Of a stretch of DNA of 22,851 nucleotides, positions 1-7,275 are shown piece after piece. Numbering within the stretch: position 1 is the first letter of the stretch; every line of letters begins with the position of its first letter. Location of the stretch: IMG/VR virus record IMGVR_UViG_3300020400_000044, positions 1-22,851 of that record; one strand, written 5' to 3'. The DNA comes from a virus. A program made the position numbers and the translations under genes. The notes under the pieces are model-generated. The model saw only the letters and a list, made by a program, of their open reading frames with translations, was not told the DNA's origin and searched no databases.

Positions 1-1858
1 GTATAGTATGATTAAGTCCTGCCATATATCCTGCCAGTATTGTACCATCAGTATTTAGAGTTAGCCTAGCAGTTCCAGCACTTGTTCCTAAAGCAAGTTT
101 ACCAGAAGCACCAGACGAAATACCAAAATCAGCATCAGCAAGTCCATTGATTGCCCAATCTCCTGACCCTAAATATCCTCTTGTGTCTGAAGCTTCCATA
201 AATCTCATAGCAGGATGCGTACTAGCGGCTGTTTTAATTTGTATAATTCCATCTACCTCTAGCTTTTCACCAGGAGTAGTTGTACCAATACCAACATTGC
301 CGTCACCTCTGACTGATAGCATATCAGTAGATGTAGCAAAATCAAATGCATTAGACGTATTTTTTCTGATTGTGTAAGCACCATCACTATTTCTAACAGT
401 GGTCATAAACATACCGTTAGGAGCACCCCAACCATCATCTTGTATTACAAGACCTAATCCACCAACATTTTCATCACCATACAAATGTAATAATTTTGCC
501 GGAGTATGTGTACCAATACCAACACGACCACTGCCATGTATCCTCATGCGTTCATTATTAGTTCCAGTTGAGTTTGTATTAAAAATTATAGCTGTACTAG
601 AATCTTCTGTTCTTAATCTCAATGAACCATCTGTAAATATTTGTGCTGGATTACTAGTGGTTGTATTTCTAAAAAATAATGTTTTAGTTGTGTTTGCAGT
701 TCCGTCCACTCTAATTGCAATTCCGTCTGCTTGAACATGTAGAGGAGAAGCAGGACTAGCTGTACCAATACCAACTTTTTTACCTGCCATAAAATGTAAT
801 CCATCTACATTCATTTCCATCACATCACTATTGCCTATATTAAAGTTAATATTTTGCCCACTGGCGGCGTTAAGAAATGTTCTTCCACTATCTTGTTGTA
901 ACAACGCATAGCCTGTAGTACCATTCATGTCAACATGACTAATACCACCAATATCTAAACCAAAGCCAGAAAAACCATGATCTCCAATATGAACTTTTCC
1001 AATCTCTGCACTTGAATTTGTATCAATAGCACCACTAGATAATACAACTTCTCCAGTAGCATCTGGCAATGTTATTGTTCTATCAGCTGTTGGGTCTGCA
1101 ACTGTTAATATAGTTTCATTTGTACTAGCAGTTGATCCTTCAAACTTTATGAAATTATTAGTATTAAGAAATAAACCTTGGTGTGTCATTCTTGCAACAA
1201 TTTCATTGGACCCATTAGATAAGACTGCAAATTCAATATTACCGTATTCAACTCCAGCAGATGGATTGACTATCTTACCAGAAATTTTTGCGTATGTGTG
1301 TTGACTACCACCATCATCATCACCTTTAAATGAAATTTGACCAAGATAATCTGCGGCGGCAGGTGATGCACTGTCACGAACTAAATCTATGACTGGACCT
1401 GCACTAGAACCAGCATCAGTTGACTTTAGTTCCATATTTCCTACTACATCTACGGATTTGTTAAAAGTAAAATTACCTGTGCTATCAACATAAGTCAATG
1501 TTGCACTAGCACCATCTATTGTAATACCTGCTCCATCAGCCGCGGCACTGTTTCCTGCTCCACTGGCAAGCACAATATTTTTATCGTCTACTGTTAATGT
1601 TGTTGAGTTTATAGTAGTTGTTGTGCCATCTACTTGTAGGTTACCTGCAATAACCAATGTGCCGGTATTGTCTCCTACCACTGCAGGATCAATAGTAAGT
1701 GTAGCAGGACCACGCACTGTAGCTGGAAGAGTAAGTGTTTTACTACTGAAATCCATATCAGTGTGTAGTTTTGCATGAGTTATTTCTAGAGCACCTATGT
1801 CGTCTGCTGTAATTGCGCCTTGTGCTATTGCTCTACTGATTATCTGTCCAACTGCCAT
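1..1858 (-). CDS. Tail-fibre-like structural protein, 3' end outside window (partial)
   Basis: I translated this frame by hand. It starts with ATG at 1858 (MAVGQIISRAIAQGA) and stays open for 619 codons to the window edge, so the C-terminal tip is missing. Residues about 74-135 carry a shared fibre module (DGTTTTINSTTLTV, then DDKNIVLASG and a GAGITIDGASATLTY stretch). Residues about 251-272 hold ADPTADRTITLPDATG, a motif common in marine phage fibres. Three GIGT units follow near residues 362, 447 and 522, the second preceded by ERMRIHGSG. No catalytic residues are visible. It has its own late promoter and an AAGG ribosome site 7 bases before the start, directly behind the stop of the 1891-2196 gene. 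Fibre shaft is the likely role; which appendage it belongs to is unknown. Confidence 0.85.
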   Translation of the reverse strand, partial: MAVGQIISRAIAQGAITADDIGALEITHAKLHTDMDFSSKTLTLPATVRGPATLTIDPAVVGDNTGTLVIAGNLQVDGTTTTINSTTLTVDDKNIVLASGAGNSAAADGAGITIDGASATLTYVDSTGNFTFNKSVDVVGNMELKSTDAGSSAGPVIDLVRDSASPAAADYLGQISFKGDDDGGSQHTYAKISGKIVNPSAGVEYGNIEFAVLSNGSNEIVARMTHQGLFLNTNNFIKFEGSTASTNETILTVADPTADRTITLPDATGEVVLSSGAIDTNSSAEIGKVHIGDHGFSGFGLDIGGISHVDMNGTTGYALLQQDSGRTFLNAASGQNINFNIGNSDVMEMNVDGLHFMAGKKVGIGTASPASPLHVQADGIAIRVDGTANTTKTLFFRNTTTSNPAQIFTDGSLRLRTEDSSTAIIFNTNSTGTNNERMRIHGSGRVGIGTHTPAKLLHLYGDENVGGLGLVIQDDGWGAPNGMFMTTVRNSDGAYTIRKNTSNAFDFATSTDMLSVRGDGNVGIGTTTPGEKLEVDGIIQIKTAASTHPAMRFMEASDTRGYLGSGDWAINGLADADFGISSGASGKLALGTSAGTARLTLNTDGTILAGYMAGLNHTI

Positions 1859-1884
1859 ATGTATACCTTATCTATTATACATAT
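1857..1884 (-). repeat. 9-bp inverted repeat in the leader of the 1..1858 gene
   Basis: On the minus strand the arms are ATATGTATA (1884-1876) and TATACATAT (1865-1857), a perfect inverted repeat around a 10-base spacer that carries the AAGG ribosome site. The left arm overlaps the late promoter and the right arm includes the first two bases of the start codon. The same arrangement stands before the genes starting at 6932 and 12200. Confidence 0.7.
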
Positions 1885-1889
1885 TTATG
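1882..1889 (-). promoter_or_regulatory. T4-type late promoter, CATAAATA
   Basis: The octamer matches the T4-like phage late consensus (TATAAATA, NATAAATA in cyanophages) at seven of eight bases. It begins one base after the stop codon of the upstream gene (1891-1893) and lies 23 bases before the ATG at 1858. Transcription would start about 6-7 bases downstream, leaving a very short leader. No -35 element is expected for this class. Confidence 0.7.
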
Positions 1890-1890
1890 T

Positions 1891-2196
1891 TTAACTAGGG
1901 GGTGTTGGCCAGACTACGTCTTTAAGTGAAGAGTAAGTTTTAGTTATATCTCTTAATTCTTGTCTATAGTTTTTTTGTGCATCAGTTGGTGTTCTATCTG
2001 GCAATACCCACCAATCTGTTTTTGCAAGCATATCATTTCTTGTTTGTCTTAATTGTTCCAACTCCAACATTGGTCTTTGGTTGTCTCTAAATGCTCTTAC
2101 ACTTGCACAATGCGTAGATATTGCTTCTTCTCTTGTACAATCGTGTGCAATCATTGTAAGGTTTATTTCTTCTTCTGTGTAATCGTGTCCTACCAT
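1891..2196 (-). CDS. Tail assembly chaperone-like protein (PF16778 type), 101 aa
   Basis: This small soluble protein has the C-terminal signature shared with two other proteins of the window: RN at residues 53-54, DW at 61-62, YR at 77-78, LRD at 81-83 and the terminal WPTPPS at 96-101. That pattern fits the Phage_tail_APC (PF16778) family, usually found beside tail-fibre genes and thought to help fibre assembly. The N-terminal half is acidic and has no recognised domain. Its ATG overlaps the TAA of the upstream gene in a TAATG junction with only a weak G-rich ribosome site, so translation is probably coupled to that gene. It closes a transcription unit that begins with the S74 fibre at 4926. 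The family call comes from motifs read by eye. Confidence 0.75.
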   Translation of the reverse strand: MVGHDYTEEEINLTMIAHDCTREEAISTHCASVRAFRDNQRPMLELEQLRQTRNDMLAKTDWWVLPDRTPTDAQKNYRQELRDITKTYSSLKDVVWPTPPS

Positions 2197-2741
2197 TAAG
2201 TACCCCAGCTTGATTCTCTTCGGTGATTAGCACCGGAATTTACAGCATGATATGTACTACTATGGTCATGATAATTTCGTGATTCTCCTGTTCCTGCAAA
2301 ACTTATATTTGAAACCTTATGAACTACGACAGTAGTCCATTGTGACCATAATCCATCATTATGAAACCAAACTTGTCCATCTGAATCGAAAGCAAATCTT
2401 GATGTGTTTGCGTGACCATGTCTTTCCTGGCAGAAAAAGTGATAATTTGCTGATTGACTACTCCAGATTATAATAAATACATCAAGAATTGCATATTGAT
2501 TGGTATAATTTAAATCACCTTTTCTATATATAGTCGCCGCATAAAGTTGTTCTTGCCCTTGATTAGGTGAGAATTTGCAAAGTTTGCAAGTTCTTGCATA
2601 GTATGTTCCGCCTCCTGCGTGATAGGTATATAAATTAAGTGTATGTTGAAATGGAAACCCATGGACAGGATTTGCACTAACTAAATCGCTATGGTCATAA
2701 TATCCACCATATTGTCCAACTTTGTAATTACTTAGTGACAT
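2196..2741 (-). CDS. His-rich tip-like structural protein of unknown function, 181 aa
   Basis: I do not recognise a named family. The protein has no fibre repeats and no leader. It is rich in His (13 of 181), Tyr, Gly and aromatic residues, with a CKLC pair near residue 54, two H-x-H triplets (HGH and HDH) and a beta-rich centre (AILDVFIIIW). Composition and the string of aromatic strands resemble the C-terminal tip segments of the fibres at 16016-18376 and 20436-22851, but here the segment stands alone. It overlaps the end of the S74 fibre gene by 14 bases and has the strongest ribosome site in the window (GGAGGA at 2755-2750, 8 bases before ATG). By position it could be a separately made adhesin at the fibre end, comparable in place to T-even gp38; this is inference. 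Confidence 0.6.
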   Translation of the reverse strand: MSLSNYKVGQYGGYYDHSDLVSANPVHGFPFQHTLNLYTYHAGGGTYYARTCKLCKFSPNQGQEQLYAATIYRKGDLNYTNQYAILDVFIIIWSSQSANYHFFCQERHGHANTSRFAFDSDGQVWFHNDGLWSQWTTVVVHKVSNISFAGTGESRNYHDHSSTYHAVNSGANHRRESSWGT

Positions 2742-4926
2742 TTATTTTTTCCTCCAATTTACTTATCTGTTGTTTCAAACTGGATATTTCTTGTAATGCA
2801 TCTTGTAGTGATTTCACAATTACAGGTGTAATTTTTCCGTAATCCATTTGCATCATTTCTTCACTGTCAGCATCTCCGCTTACAGCTTCTGGAATAATAG
2901 ACTGCATTTCTTGTGCAATAAAACCATGTTGTGCAGGTGTAGTTTTATCATTTATCCAAGTGTGTGAAACAGGATTCATAGCCAATATCTTTTCAGTAGC
3001 ATCTTGTATTGGCTTAATATTTTCTTTTAATCGTCTGTCTGATGTAGTAAGATAAGTTGTAGCTGTCGTTGTAGATTCTATTGCACCAACTCTGCTAGTG
3101 CTAGTGCCTTGGAAAAAATCTATCTGTCTCATAGTACCACTACCAGTAGTGTTTGCACAACTTAACATAGCATTACTACTACCACCTGCCCGATAAATTA
3201 CCATGCCACCATTGGATCCAGCATAGGTCGTTGGATCACTAGTACCAATACCAACATTGCCACTGCTTCCTTTAAGGGTCATAAATCTGTCACTAGCTCT
3301 TCCAAAATATATATCTCCCCCTTCATAGTTCCACAAAAACCCATCTTCTTGTGTATCAAGTCCAACGCCAAAACCATCTGAACTTCCAGCTCCAGTGGTT
3401 TGGTTTTGAAATTGTATTTGCGTCTGGTCAGAATCGTTTCTGTACAATACCAATTGACGATTAGGACTATTCGTACCAATACCTACATTACCACCTCTTT
3501 TAATTGTAAAAGTATTAGTTCCTGTAGCATTATTATTTTTGTTCCAAATTTGTAAAGATCCGTCAGCACTAGAGTCATATATACCCCACCCAAAGGTTGA
3601 ACTAGCGATGTCAACATTATCATAAAGTCCTAACCACGGATCTGTACCACCAGGTGTACTATTACCCCTGCCAATACTAGCATAATATCCACCACCTTCG
3701 TAAATATGAAGTGGATGAGCAGGAGCAAGATTTCCTATACTAACATTACCAGAGCTATCTATCCTCATGCGTTCTGTGTTGCTTGTAGCAAATATTATAT
3801 CTTCTGCTTCTCTATGCCAGATTAAAGCACTTTCATTACTATCAATACCTATGCGAAAGCCATCATTGGCAGTAGTTCCTGTTGTAGTGTTAGTAAATAA
3901 AGCATAACTAGCATCACTATCATCTTGATGAACGTGTAAATTATAAGCAGGACTACTTATTCTTATACCTAAATTTAAACTTGAATAAGTTGTTCCTGTA
4001 ACAGTAACACCACTAGATGTTGTTTCTAATTTTTTAACATTGTCGTGGTAAAGTTCTACTGCACCATTTTCTGTTGCAAATAACATTGTTTCATCATTAG
4101 CAGAATTTCTTATATGAACCACACTACCGCAGATACGCAGTTGACCAGTTCCCTCATCTTTAATATGGGAATGATTCCCATTATGACTTATACTTAGATC
4201 ACCTCCAGTACCAAATTGGGCTTTTGCATTGTCAAAAAACTTTATAGCATTGCTTGAGTTATAAAATGCTATATTATAATTATTACCATTAAAAGTTACA
4301 GCCTCTGTAAAATTTGCACCTGTCCCCCTAATTTGTTTATTAAAATTAAAACTTGTTGTTGCGTGTGTATAAGTCATTGTAGCAGTACCATCACTGCCCA
4401 AGTCTACTGTTAGACCACTTCCATCTGCCGTACTGCTATTTGAAGAACCACTTGCTATTATTATATTTTTGTCATCTACTGTGAGTGTTGTTGAGTTAAT
4501 TGTAGTGGTAGTACCATTTACAGTTAGATCACCTGCTATTACCACTGTTCCTGTATTGTCTCCATGTGTTGCTGGATCAATTGTAAAACTGCTAGGACCT
4601 TGCAAACTGCCTGTGGTTGTAATATTGCCTGAAATATCTATAGCACCACCAAATGAGCCACCTTGACTCGCACTTACTGTGTCGTTTATACTGAATATCT
4701 GATGTGCAATTATTGTAATTTCGTCACTTGCACTGGCTCCAACACCTAAAACTACTGTGGTTCCATTGGTTGCTGTATAATCTGAAGGTGTTAAAAGTAT
4801 ACCATTTTGATAGACATCAATATAGCCAACATCATACGTTGCTGAAAATGTGGTCTGACTTCCTGTTGCTACAAAATTATAAGCTCTACGTCTACCTTCA
4901 GTAAGACCTTGTCCTATATATGGCAT
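2728..4926 (-). CDS. Tail fibre with C-terminal peptidase S74 chaperone domain, 732 aa
   Basis: The N-terminus (MPYIGQGLTEGRRRAYNF) leads into a beta module of about 70 residues (SQTTF, then DVYQNGILLTPSDYTATNGT), related to that of the gene at 14135-15598. A VNGTTTTINSTTLTVDD module lies near residues 133-152. The shaft follows, with ERMRIDSSGNVSIGN and two NVGIGT units. From Ser629 the C-terminus is a peptidase S74 domain: SDRRLKENI, then HGFIAQEM, MDYGKITPVIVKSLQ and a terminal coiled coil. In this family the domain trimerises the fibre and then cuts itself off just before the Ser of SDxRLK; both the Ser and the Lys are present, so cleavage is expected at about base 3042. A ribosome site AAGGA lies upstream. 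The gene heads a unit with the His-rich protein and a chaperone-like protein. Confidence 0.88.
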   Translation of the reverse strand: MPYIGQGLTEGRRRAYNFVATGSQTTFSATYDVGYIDVYQNGILLTPSDYTATNGTTVVLGVGASASDEITIIAHQIFSINDTVSASQGGSFGGAIDISGNITTTGSLQGPSSFTIDPATHGDNTGTVVIAGDLTVNGTTTTINSTTLTVDDKNIIIASGSSNSSTADGSGLTVDLGSDGTATMTYTHATTSFNFNKQIRGTGANFTEAVTFNGNNYNIAFYNSSNAIKFFDNAKAQFGTGGDLSISHNGNHSHIKDEGTGQLRICGSVVHIRNSANDETMLFATENGAVELYHDNVKKLETTSSGVTVTGTTYSSLNLGIRISSPAYNLHVHQDDSDASYALFTNTTTGTTANDGFRIGIDSNESALIWHREAEDIIFATSNTERMRIDSSGNVSIGNLAPAHPLHIYEGGGYYASIGRGNSTPGGTDPWLGLYDNVDIASSTFGWGIYDSSADGSLQIWNKNNNATGTNTFTIKRGGNVGIGTNSPNRQLVLYRNDSDQTQIQFQNQTTGAGSSDGFGVGLDTQEDGFLWNYEGGDIYFGRASDRFMTLKGSSGNVGIGTSDPTTYAGSNGGMVIYRAGGSSNAMLSCANTTGSGTMRQIDFFQGTSTSRVGAIESTTTATTYLTTSDRRLKENIKPIQDATEKILAMNPVSHTWINDKTTPAQHGFIAQEMQSIIPEAVSGDADSEEMMQMDYGKITPVIVKSLQDALQEISSLKQQISKLEEKINVTK
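3741..3776. repeat. 36-base repeat shared with 8355..8390
   Basis: These 36 bases inside the 2728-4926 gene are identical to 8355-8390 in the 7276-9300 gene. Both encode the ERMRIDSSGNV shaft motif on the minus strand. A shorter version (about 29 bases) recurs at 8117-8145. Exact identity across different genes suggests recent sharing or gene conversion. Confidence 0.85.
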
Positions 4927-4950
4927 AAAGTAATCCTTGTATATTATACA

Positions 4951-4958
4951 TATTTAGT
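4951..4958 (-). promoter_or_regulatory. Late promoter-like octamer, ACTAAATA
   Basis: This is a weaker match to the late consensus (second-position A and third-position T changed to C and T), but it shares the downstream TGTATAATA context seen at the other sites and lies 24 bases before the ATG at 4926, a few bases after the stop of the preceding gene. Confidence 0.5.
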
Positions 4959-4967
4959 TGATTATAT

Positions 4968-6932
4968 TTAAGATTCTAGTGTTTTAATTCTGGTTTCTAG
5001 TGCGTCAATTTTGGTAAGAGCATCTTGCAAACTTTTTACAAGATATGGTGTGAGTCTGCCGTAATCCATGCCTTGAATTACTGGTTCACCATCTTCATCT
5101 ACTTGATCTTTTGTGCCACTTACACAATCAACAACACCCGCTTCTTGTACTTCATGAGCTAAAAAGCCTACATGTTTAAGTCCGTCAAAGTCAGTACCTT
5201 CTTCACTTGTACTTTCGAATTCTACAGGTCTTAATTGTTTTATAATATTATCAGTACTAGATAGATTTACAATATTCTTTTTGATTCTATAATCTGAAGA
5301 TCCTTGATATGTTGTTCCGCTAGTTGTTGATCTTATGTATCCTCGTGCAGAAGTATTTACTGTGAACTGCATCATTCTATCATCATTAGCACCACCGCCT
5401 CCAAAGTTATATCTTTGAATATACATACTTGACCAACCAGAATCACTGTCTGTTCCCATTTCAAGATGTGTTCCCTGACCTGCACCGCCACTGAAGCCTG
5501 CCTGAATTCCTGCTGATATTATTATACCATCACCACTACTGTACAAATTACCTGTTACAGGACTGTTTACATTTGAACTAATAGACAAAGATTTAGCATG
5601 CATTCTACCATTATTTTGTATATTAAGCACATCGTCTCCGTGCGTCCAACTGTAGATATTAAATTGATCTGTTCCGTTACCCGCACCAACTCTGGTCTGC
5701 CATTTCAAACTACCAGCTAAAGAATATCTATAATGCGATTGTCCAACAGCATTTACTTCAACTCCTGTATAATAATAACCACTTCCACTAGTGTTATTAA
5801 TACGCAATCCACAAAAAGGTTCTGCACCCAAAGCTGGATGTACAATATTCAAAGGTGCATTAGGACTAGTCGTACCGATACCAACATTACCAGTTGATCT
5901 TACAACCATTTTATAAGCACCATCAGCATATACGCCAAGAGCCATTTTATCATTGGCACTTGTTGCATCAGTCCTAATAAGTGTACCTGCACCATTAGTG
6001 TTTGTATTATAAATTCTACTTATCCAATCATCATTAGCACTGCCTTCAACATCAAATTTTCTAGCAGGAGTTGCTCCAATACCTACATTACCAGAGCTAT
6101 CCATTTGCATGACTAGATTAGAAAATCCACCTCTGTAAATGTGTAAACCATCATCATCAGTTGTATAAATGTTATATTGTTGTGTTGCACTATTTGTGCC
6201 TCTACTAAATGAAAGAACTCCGCCTTTAGTGCCATTTATATTAAAAGTATTAAAATTGCCACCAATATCAACAGGATCATTAGTACCAAGGCCCATGTTA
6301 CCACTACTATCAATCCTCATGCGTTCAGAATCATTAGTTTGAAACATCATATAGTTAGAACCATGATTATATCTTATAATTCCTACATACTCACCTGCAC
6401 CTGAAGTAGCATCAGAAAAATAAATATTTCCATGATTACTTGTGCCTGACCTTATAGTTATACCTGCTTCTGTAGAATCAGATATAGTTAATTCTGTGCC
6501 TGCTGTATCTCCTATTCCCGGTGTGATGCTACCTAATGTTAAACTTCCTGATGAATGAATCCTCATGCGTTCTGTATTATTAGTAGCAAATGTTGTACTT
6601 GTGTTTTCTCTATTCCACATTGTAGCTTCTTCATTAGAATTAATTCCAATAAGAAGTCCATCACTTATAGCAGTTCCTGTTGTGCTATTTGTAAAATGTA
6701 TTTGGGAAGCAGTGCTATCAGATTGATTAGCTTGTATCATTGAAGTAGGACTAGTTGTGCCAATACCAATTTTACTAACATTTTTAAGAGTTGTGTCACT
6801 GGTATCCAGCATGGTGGTACCACCCATTTGTAAACTTCCATTTACAATATTAAGATGACCATTGGTATCTATACTGACGTCAGGACCACTGTTTGCAATA
6901 TTAGCAATATGTTCTATTTTGAGAGTTGACAT
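4968..6932 (-). CDS. Tail fibre with C-terminal peptidase S74 chaperone domain, 654 aa
   Basis: The start MSTLKIEHIANIANSG resembles the short MSxLKV N-termini of the small structural proteins at 12672-14133. The shaft has about five repeat units, including KIGIGTTSP near residue 56, two ERMRI units, NMGLGTNDP, NVGIGATP and NVGIGTTSP. The C-terminal S74 domain begins at Ser546 (SDYRIKKNI), followed by HVGFLAHEVQEAG, MDYGRLTPYLVKSLQDAL and a coiled-coil end. Ser and Lys of the self-cleavage motif are kept, so a C-terminal piece of about 109 residues should be released. It appears to be a single-gene unit with its own promoter and inverted-repeat leader and an AAGG ribosome site. It differs from the S74 domain at 2728-4926 by a longer acidic insertion (VDEDGEPV), so this is not a recent copy. 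Confidence 0.88.
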   Translation of the reverse strand: MSTLKIEHIANIANSGPDVSIDTNGHLNIVNGSLQMGGTTMLDTSDTTLKNVSKIGIGTTSPTSMIQANQSDSTASQIHFTNSTTGTAISDGLLIGINSNEEATMWNRENTSTTFATNNTERMRIHSSGSLTLGSITPGIGDTAGTELTISDSTEAGITIRSGTSNHGNIYFSDATSGAGEYVGIIRYNHGSNYMMFQTNDSERMRIDSSGNMGLGTNDPVDIGGNFNTFNINGTKGGVLSFSRGTNSATQQYNIYTTDDDGLHIYRGGFSNLVMQMDSSGNVGIGATPARKFDVEGSANDDWISRIYNTNTNGAGTLIRTDATSANDKMALGVYADGAYKMVVRSTGNVGIGTTSPNAPLNIVHPALGAEPFCGLRINNTSGSGYYYTGVEVNAVGQSHYRYSLAGSLKWQTRVGAGNGTDQFNIYSWTHGDDVLNIQNNGRMHAKSLSISSNVNSPVTGNLYSSGDGIIISAGIQAGFSGGAGQGTHLEMGTDSDSGWSSMYIQRYNFGGGGANDDRMMQFTVNTSARGYIRSTTSGTTYQGSSDYRIKKNIVNLSSTDNIIKQLRPVEFESTSEEGTDFDGLKHVGFLAHEVQEAGVVDCVSGTKDQVDEDGEPVIQGMDYGRLTPYLVKSLQDALTKIDALETRIKTLES

Positions 6933-6958
6933 ACGTATACCTTATTTGTTATACATAT
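6931..6958 (-). repeat. Inverted repeat in the leader of the 4968..6932 gene
   Basis: The arms are ATATGTATA (6958-6950) and TATACGTAT (6939-6931) on the minus strand, with one mismatch to a perfect 9-bp inverted repeat and a 10-base spacer carrying AAGG. It is the second of three nearly identical leaders in the window. Confidence 0.6.
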
Positions 6959-6963
6959 TTATG
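6956..6963 (-). promoter_or_regulatory. T4-type late promoter, CATAAATA
   Basis: The octamer matches the late consensus at seven of eight positions and lies 23 bases before the ATG at 6932, in a 24-base gap after the stop of the 93-residue gene. The downstream bases TGTATAAC match the other leaders. Confidence 0.7.
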
Positions 6964-6987
6964 TTTAGCTTGGCTTGGTAATGATTA

Positions 6988-7269
6988 TTATCCTTTAGAT
7001 TTTAATTCATCATCGAATTCAGCATTGCGTTGTGCAACTGTTTTAACCCAGCCTCTTGTGAAAGCGTCTAATACTATTTCGTCTTTAGAACTAGGCACTG
7101 TAATTCCTTCTTCTAAATATCTGTCAACAGTAGTCCTATATATTTCATCATATGCTTCTCTGCATCTTAACTCTATTGCACTTTTTGCCCATTCAGCAGG
7201 ATCAAGTGCTACTGATTCTAATGCTTTGTACATAGCATCACTTATTGTTGTTTCAATATTTTTTGTCAT
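6988..7269 (-). CDS. Small acidic helical protein of unknown function, 93 aa
   Basis: I do not recognise a named family. The sequence is charged and predicted helical by composition (SDAMYKALESVALDPAEWA, then CREAYDEIYRTTVDRYLEEG), without a signal peptide or membrane segment. A segment SSKDEIVLDAFTRGW lies near residues 60-74. It lacks the WPTPPS-type ending of the chaperone-like proteins, yet occupies the same kind of place, as the last gene of a fibre unit. The start lies 6 bases after the stop of the fibre gene, with a GAGGAA ribosome site overlapping that TGA, so translation is coupled. A role as fibre chaperone or assembly factor is possible from position only. Confidence 0.65.
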   Translation of the reverse strand: MTKNIETTISDAMYKALESVALDPAEWAKSAIELRCREAYDEIYRTTVDRYLEEGITVPSSKDEIVLDAFTRGWVKTVAQRNAEFDDELKSKG

Positions 7270-7275
7270 TTTTCC

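Noticed and set aside
147-804. Plus-strand open frames at the left end (and similar ones throughout, for example 7717-8310, 11572-11970, 17904-18389)
   Set aside because: They lie opposite real minus-strand genes. Their repeated VPIPTLP-like peptides are the complement of the GNVGIGT codons, and they lack promoters and ribosome sites.
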